From: Acidimicrobiia bacterium
GTDB taxonomy: Bacteria; Actinomycetota; Acidimicrobiia; Acidimicrobiales; Acidimicrobilacustridaceae
DNA: 8,334 nt
Direction of reading: 5' to 3'
Assembly (NCBI GenBank): GCA_018882825.1
Contig: VERC01000095.1
Span: 1-8,334, forward strand
Position numbers and translations under genes: made by a program. Under the pieces are notes generated by a model that worked only from the letters and a program-made list of their open reading frames with translations, did no database searches and was not told where the DNA came from. Shown in pieces: positions 1 to 7,242 of this stretch (position 1 is its first letter; each line of letters starts with the position of its first letter).

Positions 1-1
1 G

Positions 2-211
2 GCCATCGAGGCCGCCGCCGGTGACCTTCTCGTCCGGCTCGACCTGTTCGACGTGTTCCGGGGCGCCCCGGTGGCCCCCGGTCGGCGCAGCCTGGCTTTC
101 CGTCTGCGGCTGCAGGCCACCGACCGGACCCTCGATGACGGCGACATCGCCGGCGTGCAGCGGGCCGTGGTCGAGGCGATCGGTGCCTTCGGCGGGATCC
201 TGCGGGGCTGA
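2..211 (+). CDS. pheT: Phenylalanine--tRNA ligase beta subunit, C-terminal end (partial)
   Basis: This is the last 69 codons of a gene that enters from the left edge, ending at TGA 209-211. The residues match the C-terminal ferredoxin-fold anticodon-binding (FDX-ACB) domain of PheT: LFDVFRG, then GRRSLAFRLRLQ, then DRTLDDGDI, and a final helix ending in FGGILRG. In the family this domain contacts the anticodon stem of tRNA-Phe in the cytoplasmic alpha2-beta2 enzyme that charges tRNA with phenylalanine. Identification rests on the motif series and on position, because pheS-pheT directly upstream of argC is the usual order in Actinobacteria. The catalytic-like and editing domains lie outside the window. 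No clear terminator follows, so read-through into the arg operon is possible. Confidence 0.93.
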   Translation, partial: AIEAAAGDLLVRLDLFDVFRGAPVAPGRRSLAFRLRLQATDRTLDDGDIAGVQRAVVEAIGAFGGILRG

Positions 212-237
212 GCCGACGGGGGCGACTGCCCGGGGAT

Positions 238-269
238 GATGAATAGTCTTGCATCACCCTGCATGCATG
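238..269 (+). promoter_or_regulatory. Probable ArgR operator (ARG-box-like sequences) before argC
   Basis: The 18-mer at 238-255, GATGAATAGTCTTGCATC, fits the general ARG-box pattern TGAAT-4 nt-ATTCA at 8 of 10 specified positions. It sits inside a perfect 5-bp inverted repeat, TGATG (237-241) and CATCA (252-256). Right after it comes TGCATGCATG (260-269), which is itself palindromic and repeats the TGCAT element seen at 250-254. ArgR hexamers normally bind paired boxes, and TGCAT-rich boxes are known from Streptomyces. Spacing of the second box is not the canonical 21 bp centre to centre, so its exact limits are uncertain. The argR gene lies in the same operon, which supports autoregulation. 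Confidence 0.7.
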
Positions 270-284
270 TCCTAGGGTCGCGGG
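249..284 (+). promoter_or_regulatory. Candidate argC promoter, possibly leaderless
   Basis: TAGGGT at 273-278 matches the actinobacterial -10 pattern TANNNT and lies 6 nt before the GTG at 285. Transcription would then start at or next to the first base of argC, giving a leaderless mRNA, a common arrangement in Actinobacteria. A weak -35 candidate, TTGCAT (249-254, three of six matches to TTGACA), is 18 nt upstream and falls within the ARG-box region, so bound ArgR would block polymerase. The alternative reading is that AGGG at 274-277 is a short Shine-Dalgarno sequence 7 nt from the GTG, with the promoter elsewhere. Confidence 0.5.
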
Positions 285-1331
285 GTGACCACCGTCGGCA
301 TCATCGGCGCCTCGGGCTACACCGGGGCTGAACTCCTGCGTCTCGTGGCCGGCCATCCCGACCTCGAACTGGGCTTCGCCACCGGTGACTCCCAGGCCGG
401 GACGGTCGTGGCCGACCTCTACCCGAGTCTGGCTGCGGCGTGGCCGGACCTCGGATTCGTGGCCTTCGACCCGTCGTTGCTCGACGGTGTGGACCTCGTG
501 TTCTGTGGACTGCCCCACGGCGCCTCGGCCGCGCTCATGCCGACCCTCGTCGAGCGGGTGCGGTGGGTGGTCGATCTGGCCGCCGACTTCCGGCTGACCG
601 ACCCGTCGCTCTACCCGGTCTGGTACGGCGATGATCACCCGTGCCCCGAACTGCTCGGTCGGTTCGCCTACGGGCTGCCCGAGTTGTTCCGGACCGCCAT
701 CGCCGACTCCTCGGCGGTGGCGGTGCCCGGCTGCTACCCGACGTGCACGGCCCTGGCCATCGCCCCGCTGGTGGCGGGTGGACTGGTCGCCACCGACTCG
801 ATCGTGGTCGACGCCGCCAGCGGAGTGTCCGGTGCCGGTCGTCCGCCCAAACCCAACACCACCTTCTGCACCGTCGACGAGGACTACACCGCCTACGGGC
901 TGCTCGACCATCGGCACACGCCCGAGATCGAACAATCGGTGGCACGACTCGCCGGTGTCGGTGACGCGCGGGTGTTGTTCACCCCGCATCTGGCGCCCAT
1001 GAGTCGAGGGATGCTCACCACCTGTTACCTGCGACCGACCGCGGCGGGCGCCGCGCGTTCCACGGCGGAACTGTTGGCGCTCTACCGGGAGCACTACGCC
1101 GACGAACCCTTCGTGGTCGTCACCGACGGCTCACCATCGACCAAGGCCTGTCTCGGCTCGAACACCGCGCACGTCACCGTGCGGGCCGACGCGCGCACCG
1201 GGCACATCATCGCCATCGGCGCCATCGACAACCTCACCAAGGGCGCGTCGGGTCAGGCCGTGCAGTGCGCCAACATCCTCACCGGTCGGTCCGAGACCAC
1301 CGGGCTCTCGACCATCGGGGTGTATCCATGA
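285..1331 (+). CDS. argC: N-acetyl-gamma-glutamyl-phosphate reductase
   Basis: This 348-aa cytoplasmic enzyme reduces N-acetylglutamyl 5-phosphate to N-acetylglutamate 5-semialdehyde with NADPH, the third step of arginine synthesis. The N-terminal Rossmann fold shows GIIGASGYTG (residues 5-14) for the dinucleotide. The catalytic cysteine is C150 in VPGCYPT, and the conserved histidine region is HRHTPEIE (209-216). The C-terminal part has GSNTAHV and AIDNLTKGASGQA, typical of the dimer-forming domain. Length is normal for the family (about 345-352). The GTG start is well fixed: an in-frame TAG at 273-275 excludes an earlier start, and the NADP motif begins within a few residues. It is the first gene of the operon, and its stop overlaps the argJ start by four bases. 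Confidence 0.98.
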   Translation: MTTVGIIGASGYTGAELLRLVAGHPDLELGFATGDSQAGTVVADLYPSLAAAWPDLGFVAFDPSLLDGVDLVFCGLPHGASAALMPTLVERVRWVVDLAADFRLTDPSLYPVWYGDDHPCPELLGRFAYGLPELFRTAIADSSAVAVPGCYPTCTALAIAPLVAGGLVATDSIVVDAASGVSGAGRPPKPNTTFCTVDEDYTAYGLLDHRHTPEIEQSVARLAGVGDARVLFTPHLAPMSRGMLTTCYLRPTAAGAARSTAELLALYREHYADEPFVVVTDGSPSTKACLGSNTAHVTVRADARTGHIIAIGAIDNLTKGASGQAVQCANILTGRSETTGLSTIGVYP

Positions 1332-2491
1332 GCGTGACCGCAGCCGCCGGATTCGTCGCCGCCGGCGTGGCTGCCGGCATCAAGGCGTCGGGACGTCCCG
1401 ACCTCTCCCTGGTGGCCACCGACGATGGCGCGCCCGTGGCCGCCGCCGGGGTGTTCACCCGCAACCTCATGACCGCCGCTCCGGTCATCACCACCCGCGC
1501 TCACCTGGAGGCCACCGACGGACGGGCCGTGGCCGTGGTGCTCAACAGTGGCAACGCCAACGCTGCCACTGGCGATCAGGGACTCGCCGATGCCGAGGCC
1601 ATGTGCGCGGCGGTGGCCGCCGAACTCGGTGTCACCGCCACACAGGTTCTGGTGTGTTCCACGGGTCTCATCGGTATCCCCATGCCGATCGACGTCATCA
1701 CCGCCGGCATTCCCGATCTCGTCGCGGCGCGGTCGGCCGACGCCGGCCTCGACGCCGCCACTGCCATCATGACCACAGACACCGTGCCCAAGCAGGTGGT
1801 GATCGACGCCGGCGGATTCACCGTCGGCGGCATGGCCAAGGGCGCGGCGATGCTCTCGCCGAACATGGCCACGATGCTGGCTGTGCTCACCACCGATGCG
1901 GCCGCGACCAGTGCGCAACTGAAGGCTGCGCTGGTCGTCGGTGTGGCCGACTCGTTCAACGCCCTCGACGTCGACGGCTGCACCTCGACCAACGACACGG
2001 TGTTGTTGCTGGCCAGCGGTCGGGCGGGGCCGGTCGACCACGACGCGTTGGTCGCCGCCGTCAGCGAGGCCTGCGCCAGTCTCGCCGCGCAGATGTGCGC
2101 CGACGCCGAGGGCGCCACCAAGGTCGTGCGCATGACGGTCACCGGTGCCGCCACCGACGACGACGCCCGGGTGGGCGCGCGCTACGTGTCGAGGTCCAAC
2201 CTGGTGAAGTGCTCGTGGTACGGCTGCGATCCCTACTGGGGACGGATCGCTTCCGATCTCGGGTCCTGTGGCATCCCCTTCGACCCGGCGCGGCTCACGG
2301 TGTCCTACGGCGGCATCGTCGTGTGTCGCGGTGCCGTCGACTCCGAGCACGACGAGGCGGCCGTGGCCGCCCACATGCAGGGCCGTCATCTCGACGTCGT
2401 GGCCGATCTCGGTCTCGGTGACGGCACTGCCACGATCCTCACCAACGACCTCACCCACGCCTACATCGACGAGAACATGGGGACGTCATGA
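1328..2491 (+). CDS. argJ: Glutamate N-acetyltransferase (ornithine acetyltransferase) ArgJ
   Basis: ArgJ moves the acetyl group from N-acetylornithine to glutamate, releasing ornithine and regenerating N-acetylglutamate; bifunctional members also use acetyl-CoA. The 387-aa product is an Ntn-type proenzyme cleaved into alpha and beta chains before a threonine nucleophile. That site is visible as NMATML, so cleavage is expected between A181 and T182. Other family marks are NSGNANAATG (73-82), STGLIG (oxyanion region, 111-116), DGCTSTNDT (216-224), the EGATK glutamate E261, and the C-terminal end ILTNDLTHAYIDEN. The ATG at 1328 overlaps the argC stop (ATGA), with GGGG 7 nt upstream; an in-frame extension to 1265 would lie inside argC and is unlikely. 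The product has eight cysteines, including a C295/C300/C314 group. Whether it is mono- or bifunctional cannot be read from sequence. Confidence 0.97.
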   Translation: MSVTAAAGFVAAGVAAGIKASGRPDLSLVATDDGAPVAAAGVFTRNLMTAAPVITTRAHLEATDGRAVAVVLNSGNANAATGDQGLADAEAMCAAVAAELGVTATQVLVCSTGLIGIPMPIDVITAGIPDLVAARSADAGLDAATAIMTTDTVPKQVVIDAGGFTVGGMAKGAAMLSPNMATMLAVLTTDAAATSAQLKAALVVGVADSFNALDVDGCTSTNDTVLLLASGRAGPVDHDALVAAVSEACASLAAQMCADAEGATKVVRMTVTGAATDDDARVGARYVSRSNLVKCSWYGCDPYWGRIASDLGSCGIPFDPARLTVSYGGIVVCRGAVDSEHDEAAVAAHMQGRHLDVVADLGLGDGTATILTNDLTHAYIDENMGTS

Positions 2492-3396
2492 CCGCCTCCG
2501 CCAAGCCCGGCGCCGCCGCGCCCCTGGCCCACGACCCGAGGGCAGTGGCCACCGCCGAGGTCCTCATCGAGGCGCTGCCCTACATCCGGGCCTTCGCCGG
2601 GCGCACGATCGTGGTGAAGTTCGGCGGCAACGCCATGACCGACGATGCCCTGGCACAGTCGTTCGCCGCCGACATCGTGCTGCTCCACTCGGTCGGCATC
2701 CGCGTCGTGGTCGTGCACGGCGGTGGCCCGCAGATCGGTGAACTGCTCGGACGGCTGGGCAAGGAGTCGGAGTTCCGCGACGGTCTGCGGGTCACCGATG
2801 CCGAGACTCTCGACGTCGCGCGCATGGTGCTGGTCGGCAAGGTCAATCGCGACATCGTCGCCTCCATCAACGTGCACGGACCGATCGCCGTCGGACTGTC
2901 GGGGGAGGACGGTGGGTTGATCACCGCCAACCTGCGCGATCCCGAACTCGGATTCGTCGGTGACGTGGCCGACGTCAATCCCGCGCTGGTCGAGTCATTG
3001 CTGGCCGAACACCTCGTGCCCGTCGTGTCGACGATCGGCGCCGACGTCCACGGCCAGTCGTACAACATCAATGCCGACACCGTGGCCGGCGCCCTCGCCG
3101 GTGCCCTCGGGGCCGAGAAGGTGATCTACCTCACCGACGTCCCCGGGATCCTGCGCGATGTCGACGATCCGGCGAGCCTCATCGGCTCGACGACCCCGTC
3201 GCACATCGCCGAACTCGAGGCGAGCGGCGTGCTGTCGGGTGGGATGATCCCCAAGGTGCGGGCCTGTCTCGAGGCCATCGACGCCGGCGTGCCCGCCGTG
3301 CACATGCTCGACGGACGGGTGCCCCATGTGGTGCTGCTCGAACTGCTCACCACCGCCGGTGTGGGCACGATGATCACGCAGGACGGTGGAGCATGA
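2488..3396 (+). CDS. argB: Acetylglutamate kinase, probably arginine-inhibited
   Basis: ArgB phosphorylates N-acetylglutamate with ATP, the second step of the pathway and its usual control point when ArgJ recycles acetyl groups. The 302-aa protein has the amino-acid-kinase fold: K44 in VVKFGGNAM, the glycine loop VVVHGGGPQIGELL (74-87), GLSGEDGGL (136-144), NINADTVAGAL (193-203) and K256 in GGMIPKV. About 40 residues, including a likely helix AVATAEVLIEALPYI (19-33), precede the first strand, and the C-terminus carries HVVLLELLTTAGVGTMI (280-296). The N-terminal helix and this C-terminal signature mark the hexameric, arginine-sensitive class, as opposed to the dimeric E. coli type. It starts in a 4-base ATGA overlap with argJ, with GGGGA four bases upstream. 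Confidence 0.98.
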   Translation: MTASAKPGAAAPLAHDPRAVATAEVLIEALPYIRAFAGRTIVVKFGGNAMTDDALAQSFAADIVLLHSVGIRVVVVHGGGPQIGELLGRLGKESEFRDGLRVTDAETLDVARMVLVGKVNRDIVASINVHGPIAVGLSGEDGGLITANLRDPELGFVGDVADVNPALVESLLAEHLVPVVSTIGADVHGQSYNINADTVAGALAGALGAEKVIYLTDVPGILRDVDDPASLIGSTTPSHIAELEASGVLSGGMIPKVRACLEAIDAGVPAVHMLDGRVPHVVLLELLTTAGVGTMITQDGGA

Positions 3397-4613
3397 GCAC
3401 GCATTCCGAAGCAATGGGCGCGCCCGCAGGGCTCGATCACTGCCCGTTCATGCCCACCTACGGTGCGCCGGCCGTGCGCATGGTGCGCGGCGAGGGCGTC
3501 CGGCTGTGGGACGAGGACGGCCGCGAGTACCTCGACTTCCTCGCCGGCATCGCCGTGGTGTCGCTCGGCCACGCCAATCCGGAGATCGCCGAGGCCATCG
3601 CCGCCCAGGCGCGCACCCTGGTGCACGTGTCGAATCTGTACGGCACGGTGCCGGGCACGGAGGTGGCGCTCACACTCGACCGGTTGCTCGGTGGTGGGGG
3701 ACAGATCTTCTTCACCAACTCGGGCGCCGAGGCCAACGAGGCGGCCATCAAACTCGCCCGCAAGTGGGGTCGCACCATCGGTGGCGGCGATCGCTACGCG
3801 GTGGTGAGCGCCCACGGCTCGTTCCACGGGCGCACCCTCGGTGCGCTGCACGCCACCGGACAACCGGCCAAGTGGGAGGGCTTCGGCCCGCTGCCCGAGG
3901 GCTTCCGGCACGTCACCTGGAACGACCTCGACGCGCTGGCCGCCGCCATCGACGACACGGTGGCGGCCGTGCTCCTCGAGCCGTTGCAGGGGGAGGGCGG
4001 TGTCAATCCCGCCACCGCCGCCTACGTCGAGGGCGTGCGGCGACTGTGCGACGAGCACGGTGTGCTGTTCATGATCGACGAGGTGCAGACCGGACTCGGT
4101 CGCACCGGTGAGTGGTTCGGCTTCCAGCACTTCGGCATCGAACCCGACGTCGTCACCATGGCCAAGGCGCTCGGCAACGGCATGCCCATCGGTGCCTGCT
4201 GGGCCCGGCGCGAGGTGGCGGCCGCGTTCTCGCCCGGTGACCACGGCACGACCTACGGCGGCCAGCCCCTGGCGGCTTCGGCGGCCCGGGCGGTGCTGGC
4301 CATCATGGAACGCGACAACGCCCCGCAGATGGCCGAGCGGGCAGGCTCGCGCTTGCGGCACCTCCTCGAGGACGTGCCCGGCGTGGCCGGCGTGCGTGGG
4401 CTCGGGCTGCTGCTCGGCGCCCAGCTCGAACCCGGGATCGACTCGAAGACGATCGCCGCCGACGCCCTCGCCGCCGGTCTCATCGTGAACGCCGTCACCC
4501 CCGACACGCTCCGGTTCGCCCCGCCCCTGATCGTCTCCGACGACGAGATCGACAGGGCGGTCGGGATCCTCACCGCGGTGCTGGCCGCCCGATCGACGGA
4601 GCAGAGCGAGTGA
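3393..4613 (+). CDS. argD: Acetylornithine aminotransferase (class III, PLP-dependent)
   Basis: ArgD transfers an amino group from glutamate to N-acetylglutamate semialdehyde, making N-acetylornithine. The 406-aa sequence follows class III aminotransferases: [13 protein letters not shown] (80-92), the cofactor phosphate loop [15 protein letters not shown] (106-120), [14 protein letters not shown] (144-157), [13 protein letters not shown] (194-206), the [13 protein letters not shown] segment with D229 for the pyridine nitrogen, and the Schiff-base lysine K258 in [18 protein letters not shown] (286-290) supplies the phosphate contact from the neighbouring subunit. Some ArgD proteins also act as succinyldiaminopimelate aminotransferases, which sequence alone cannot exclude. 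The ATG at 3393 forms an ATGA overlap with argB; a later in-frame ATG at 3414 is possible but has no better ribosome site. Confidence 0.97.
   Translation: MSTHSEAMGAPAGLDHCPFMPTYGAPAVRMVRGEGVRLWDEDGREYLDFLAGIAVVSLGHANPEIAEAIAAQARTLVHVSNLYGTVPGTEVALTLDRLLGGGGQIFFTNSGAEANEAAIKLARKWGRTIGGGDRYAVVSAHGSFHGRTLGALHATGQPAKWEGFGPLPEGFRHVTWNDLDALAAAIDDTVAAVLLEPLQGEGGVNPATAAYVEGVRRLCDEHGVLFMIDEVQTGLGRTGEWFGFQHFGIEPDVVTMAKALGNGMPIGACWARREVAAAFSPGDHGTTYGGQPLAASAARAVLAIMERDNAPQMAERAGSRLRHLLEDVPGVAGVRGLGLLLGAQLEPGIDSKTIAADALAAGLIVNAVTPDTLRFAPPLIVSDDEIDRAVGILTAVLAARSTEQSE
4598..4612 (+). promoter_or_regulatory. Ribosome binding site and GTG start of argF
   Basis: GGAG (4598-4601) lies 8 nt before GTG 4610-4612 inside the end of argD. 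It decides the argF start: the GTG overlaps the argD TGA as GTGA, and the protein then begins [10 protein letters not shown], the normal N-terminus of ornithine carbamoyltransferases. Confidence 0.75.
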
Positions 4614-5506
4614 GACATCTCCTCGAGGTCGACGACCTGTCACCGTCGGAAGTGCGGGCCATCCTCGACCTCTCGCGTGCCCCCGCGCCGGCCGTACTGG
4701 CCGGACGGGGAATGGCCCTGTTGTTCGAGAAGCCGTCGGTCCGGACGCGCAACTCCATGGAGATGGCGGTGGTGCAACTCGGCGGTCATCCGTTGACGAT
4801 CCGGCCCGACGAAGTCGGACTCGACGTGCGCGAGACGGTCGAGGACGTGACGCGCACTCTGGGCGCGTACCACGCCATGATCGGCGCCCGGGTGTTCGAA
4901 CACTCGAAGGTCGAACGCATGGCCGTGTGCAGTGCGGTTCCCGTGGTCAACATGCTCTCCGACGACGCCCATCCGCTGCAGGCGTTGGCCGATGTGCTCA
5001 CCATGGCCGACGAGTTCGGTGGTGTCGACGAGTTGGCAGACCGGACGATCGCCTTCGTCGGCGACGGCAACAACGTGGCCCGTTCGCTCGGCATCGCCGC
5101 CGGGATGTGCGGGATGCGGTTCCGGTTGGCCACGCCGCCGGGGTACGGACTGTCGGAACCGGATCTGGCCCGCATCGTCGCTGCCGGCACCGACCTGGTC
5201 GTCACCGACGATCCCGCCGAGGCGGTGGCCGGGGCCGATGCCGTCTACACCGACGTGTGGGCCTCCATGGGGCACGAGGACGAGGCCGACACCCGGAGGC
5301 GTGCCTTCGACGGCTTCACGGTCGATGACGAGCTCATGGCCCGACTCGCCCCGGAGGGGATCTTCCTGCACTGCCTGCCCGCCCATCGGGGCGAGGAGGT
5401 GACCGACGCCGTGCTCGAGGGATCGCGCAGTCGGGTGTGGCCGCAGGCCGAGAACCGCATGCACGCGGCGCGCGGCGCGCTGGTGTGGCTGATGGAGCAC
5501 CGATGA
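4610..5506 (+). CDS. argF: Ornithine carbamoyltransferase (anabolic)
   Basis: ArgF joins carbamoyl phosphate and ornithine to make citrulline. The 298-aa product has both transcarbamylase domains. The carbamoyl-phosphate side shows [11 protein letters not shown] (39-49), where the family usually has STRTR, then [15 protein letters not shown] (70-84) and HPLQ (121-124), in place of HPCQ or HPTQ. The histidine and glutamine that bind the carbamoyl group are kept. The ornithine side shows [10 protein letters not shown] (151-160), the SMG loop DVWASMG (215-221) and [11 protein letters not shown] with C255 (254-264). The SMG loop argues for ornithine rather than aspartate as acceptor. It is slightly shorter than the roughly 307-aa mycobacterial enzyme, the difference lying between residues 20 and 35. 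It overlaps argD (GTGA) and argR (ATGA). The motif changes look like lineage variants, not loss of function. Confidence 0.96.
   Translation: MRHLLEVDDLSPSEVRAILDLSRAPAPAVLAGRGMALLFEKPSVRTRNSMEMAVVQLGGHPLTIRPDEVGLDVRETVEDVTRTLGAYHAMIGARVFEHSKVERMAVCSAVPVVNMLSDDAHPLQALADVLTMADEFGGVDELADRTIAFVGDGNNVARSLGIAAGMCGMRFRLATPPGYGLSEPDLARIVAAGTDLVVTDDPAEAVAGADAVYTDVWASMGHEDEADTRRRAFDGFTVDDELMARLAPEGIFLHCLPAHRGEEVTDAVLEGSRSRVWPQAENRMHAARGALVWLMEHR
5494..5505 (+). promoter_or_regulatory. Ribosome binding site and ATG start of argR
   Basis: GGAG (5494-5497) is 5 nt upstream of ATG 5503-5505, which overlaps the argF stop as ATGA. An in-frame extension back to 5437 would read into argF and add 22 low-complexity residues with no counterpart in ArgR, so the start at 5503 is preferred. 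Confidence 0.75.
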
Positions 5507-5988
5507 ACGAGAACGCACGACTGGGCAAGACGCAGCGTCAACATCTCGTGGCCCGCATCATCGAATCGACGTCGGTGCCCAACCAACAGGCGTTGGTCGA
5601 ACTGCTGGCCGCCGAGGGAGTGGCGGCCACCCAGGCCACGGTGTCGCGTGACCTCGAGGACCTCGGCGCCATCAAGGTGCGCCTGCCCGGCGGGGAATCG
5701 GCCTACGCCATCCCGGCGCTGCCCACCGAACGCCGCGCCCCGGAGGATCACCTGCGTCGCGTCTTCGGGGACTGGGTGGTCGAGGTCGCCCATTCCGACA
5801 ACATGGTCGTGGTCCGCACGCCACCGGGTTCGGCCCATGTGGTGGCGTCGGCCCTCGATCGGGCCGGGGTCGACGGGATCCTCGGCACCGTCGCCGGCGA
5901 CGACACCATCCTCATCGTCGTCGATGCCGCCACGGGTGGCCGCGACGTGGCCGATCGACTGGCTGAACTGGCCGGACTGCACGGCTGA
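5503..5988 (+). CDS. argR: Arginine repressor ArgR
   Basis: ArgR is the arginine-sensing transcription regulator that binds ARG boxes as a hexamer when arginine is plentiful. The 161-aa protein has the expected two parts. The N-terminal winged helix-turn-helix carries [29 protein letters not shown] (27-55), with the DNA-contacting S48-R49 pair. The C-terminal trimerisation and arginine-binding domain carries [12 protein letters not shown] (109-120) and [13 protein letters not shown] (128-140). D133-D134 correspond to the aspartates that bind the arginine co-repressor in E. coli ArgR. Length is at the family norm (about 150-170). It lies between argF and argG, as in other Actinobacteria, so it should control its own synthesis through the site before argC. 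Confidence 0.97.
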   Translation: MNENARLGKTQRQHLVARIIESTSVPNQQALVELLAAEGVAATQATVSRDLEDLGAIKVRLPGGESAYAIPALPTERRAPEDHLRRVFGDWVVEVAHSDNMVVVRTPPGSAHVVASALDRAGVDGILGTVAGDDTILIVVDAATGGRDVADRLAELAGLHG

Positions 5989-5996
5989 GAACTCGT

Positions 5997-6019
5997 ACGG
6001 ATCGCACGGATCGCACGGA
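5997..6019 (+). repeat. Short 9-bp tandem repeat between argR and argG
   Basis: The unit ACGGATCGC occurs at 5997-6005 and 6006-6014, followed by a partial copy ACGGA at 6015-6019, about 2.6 copies. It lies in the only noncoding gap of more than one base within the operon. No function can be read from it; a slippage-generated spacer is the simplest explanation. The unit does not resemble the TGCAT elements of the ARG box. Confidence 0.8.
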
Positions 6020-6023
6020 GAAC

Positions 6024-6038
6024 AAGGAGAACGACATG
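6024..6038 (+). promoter_or_regulatory. Strong ribosome binding site of argG
   Basis: AAGGAG (6024-6029) sits 6 nt before ATG 6036-6038. It is the closest match to the Shine-Dalgarno consensus in the window and fits argG being the first gene here that is not translationally coupled to its predecessor. Confidence 0.85.
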
Positions 6039-7238
6039 GCGAAGAGAGTGGTGCTGGCCTACAGCGGGGGACTCGACACCTCGGTGGCGGTGCGCTGGAT
6101 GATCGAGAACTGGGGCGTCGAGGTGATCACCGTCGCCTGCGACGTGGGTCAGGAGGGCGACTGGGAGGGTCTGCAGGCCAAGGCGTTCGCCGCCGGCGCC
6201 ATCGAGGCCATCGTGGTCGACTGCCGCGACGAGTTCGCCGACGACTTCCTGGCGCCGTCGATCAAGGCCAACGCGCTCTACGAGGGCAAGTACCCGCTGG
6301 TGTCCGCGCTGTCGCGTCCCATCATCGTGCGGCACCTCGTCGCCGCAGCGCGCGCCCACGGTGCCGATGCCGTGGCCCACGGGTGCACGGGCAAGGGCAA
6401 CGACCAGGTGCGCTTCGAGGTGGCCACCCGGGCGCTGGCCCCCGACCTCGAGGTGCTGGCCCCGGTGCGCAACTGGGGAATGACCCGCGAGATGTCGATC
6501 GACTACGCCCAGGAGCACGCCATCCCGGTGCTGGCCACCAAGGAGAAGCTCTATTCGATCGACGACAACCTCTACGGGCGGGCCATCGAGTGCGGTGAGA
6601 TGGAGGATCCGTGGGCGCGGCCGCCCGAGGGTGTGTGGTCGATGACGACGGTGCGGGCCTCGGAGGCCCGTGAGGTCGTCGTCGGGTTCGAGCGGGGTGT
6701 GCCGGTGTCCGTCGACGGCGTCGCCATGCCGCTCGCCGCGCTCATCGTCGCCATGAACGACATCGTCGGCGCCTATGGATGGGGACGGCTCGACATGGTC
6801 GAGAACCGGCGCGTCGGCATCAAGTCGCGCGAGACCTACGAGGCACCGGGAGCGCTGGCGTTGATCATGGCCCACCAGGATCTCGAGGCACTGTGCCTCG
6901 AGCGCGACGTGATGCACGAGAAGCAGCGGCTCGAGGGCCGCTATGCCGATCTCGTGTACGACGGCATGTGGTATTCGCCGCTCAAGAACGCGCTCGACGC
7001 CTTCGTCGAGTCGACCCAGCAGTTCGTCACCGGCGAGGTGCGGTTGCGACTGGAGCCGGGTCGGTGCTTCGTCGTCGGTCGGCGCAGCCCGTGGAGCCTC
7101 TACGACTACGGACTGGCCACCTACGACGCCGCCGACACCTTCCAGCACGCCGACTCCGAGGGTTTCGTGAAGCTGTGGGGCCTCGGCATCCAGACGTGGG
7201 CGGCGCGGCAGTCGACCGCGCCCGGAGCCGGAGGCTGA
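6036..7238 (+). CDS. argG: Argininosuccinate synthase
   Basis: ArgG condenses citrulline and aspartate, using ATP to AMP and pyrophosphate, to give argininosuccinate. The 400-aa product begins with the N-type ATP pyrophosphatase loop AYSGGLDTS (8-16). It continues with ACDVGQEGDW (34-43), YEGKYPLVSALSRPII (82-97) and HGCTGKGNDQVRFE (115-128), which bind citrulline, aspartate and nucleotide, then SIDDNLYGRAIECGEMEDPW (174-193) and KSRETYEAPGAL (263-274). Length fits the roughly 400-residue actinobacterial and Bacillus form, not the longer E. coli form of about 447. The last residues, QSTAPGAGG, look like an unstructured tail. It is separated from argR by 47 bp and followed by argH after a single base. 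Confidence 0.98.
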   Translation: MAKRVVLAYSGGLDTSVAVRWMIENWGVEVITVACDVGQEGDWEGLQAKAFAAGAIEAIVVDCRDEFADDFLAPSIKANALYEGKYPLVSALSRPIIVRHLVAAARAHGADAVAHGCTGKGNDQVRFEVATRALAPDLEVLAPVRNWGMTREMSIDYAQEHAIPVLATKEKLYSIDDNLYGRAIECGEMEDPWARPPEGVWSMTTVRASEAREVVVGFERGVPVSVDGVAMPLAALIVAMNDIVGAYGWGRLDMVENRRVGIKSRETYEAPGALALIMAHQDLEALCLERDVMHEKQRLEGRYADLVYDGMWYSPLKNALDAFVESTQQFVTGEVRLRLEPGRCFVVGRRSPWSLYDYGLATYDAADTFQHADSEGFVKLWGLGIQTWAARQSTAPGAGG

Positions 7239-7242
7239 CATG
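7230..7242 (+). promoter_or_regulatory. Ribosome binding site of argH
   Basis: GGAGG (7230-7234), inside the last codons of argG, is 5 nt before ATG 7240-7242. It supports this start for argH one base after the argG stop codon. Confidence 0.8.

Noticed and set aside
216..235. Possible terminator hairpin between pheT and argC
   Set aside because: Only a 4-bp stem (GGGC, GACT loop, GCCC) is present, interrupted by mismatches and with no T tract, so it does not support intrinsic termination.
21..239. 72-aa + strand frame at the left edge
   Set aside because: It is an out-of-frame shadow of the pheT C-terminus, which has clear FDX-ACB motifs in another frame ending at 211.
1253..2458. 401-aa open frame on the minus strand opposite argJ
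   Set aside because: The product is rich in Gly, His, Asp and Val without family motifs, and the + strand argJ accounts for the region fully.
3126..4643. 505-aa open frame on the minus strand opposite argB, argD and the start of argF
   Set aside because: Same explanation: a shadow of codon-position GC bias, with no recognisable domain and no supporting ribosome site or independent gap.
5648..6598. 316-aa + strand frame spanning argR, the gap and argG, with a short SYGSHGSHGEQGERHG periodic segment
   Set aside because: The periodicity comes from the 9-bp tandem repeat at 5997-6019. The rest is out of frame with both true genes and is Arg/Gly/Pro-rich noise.
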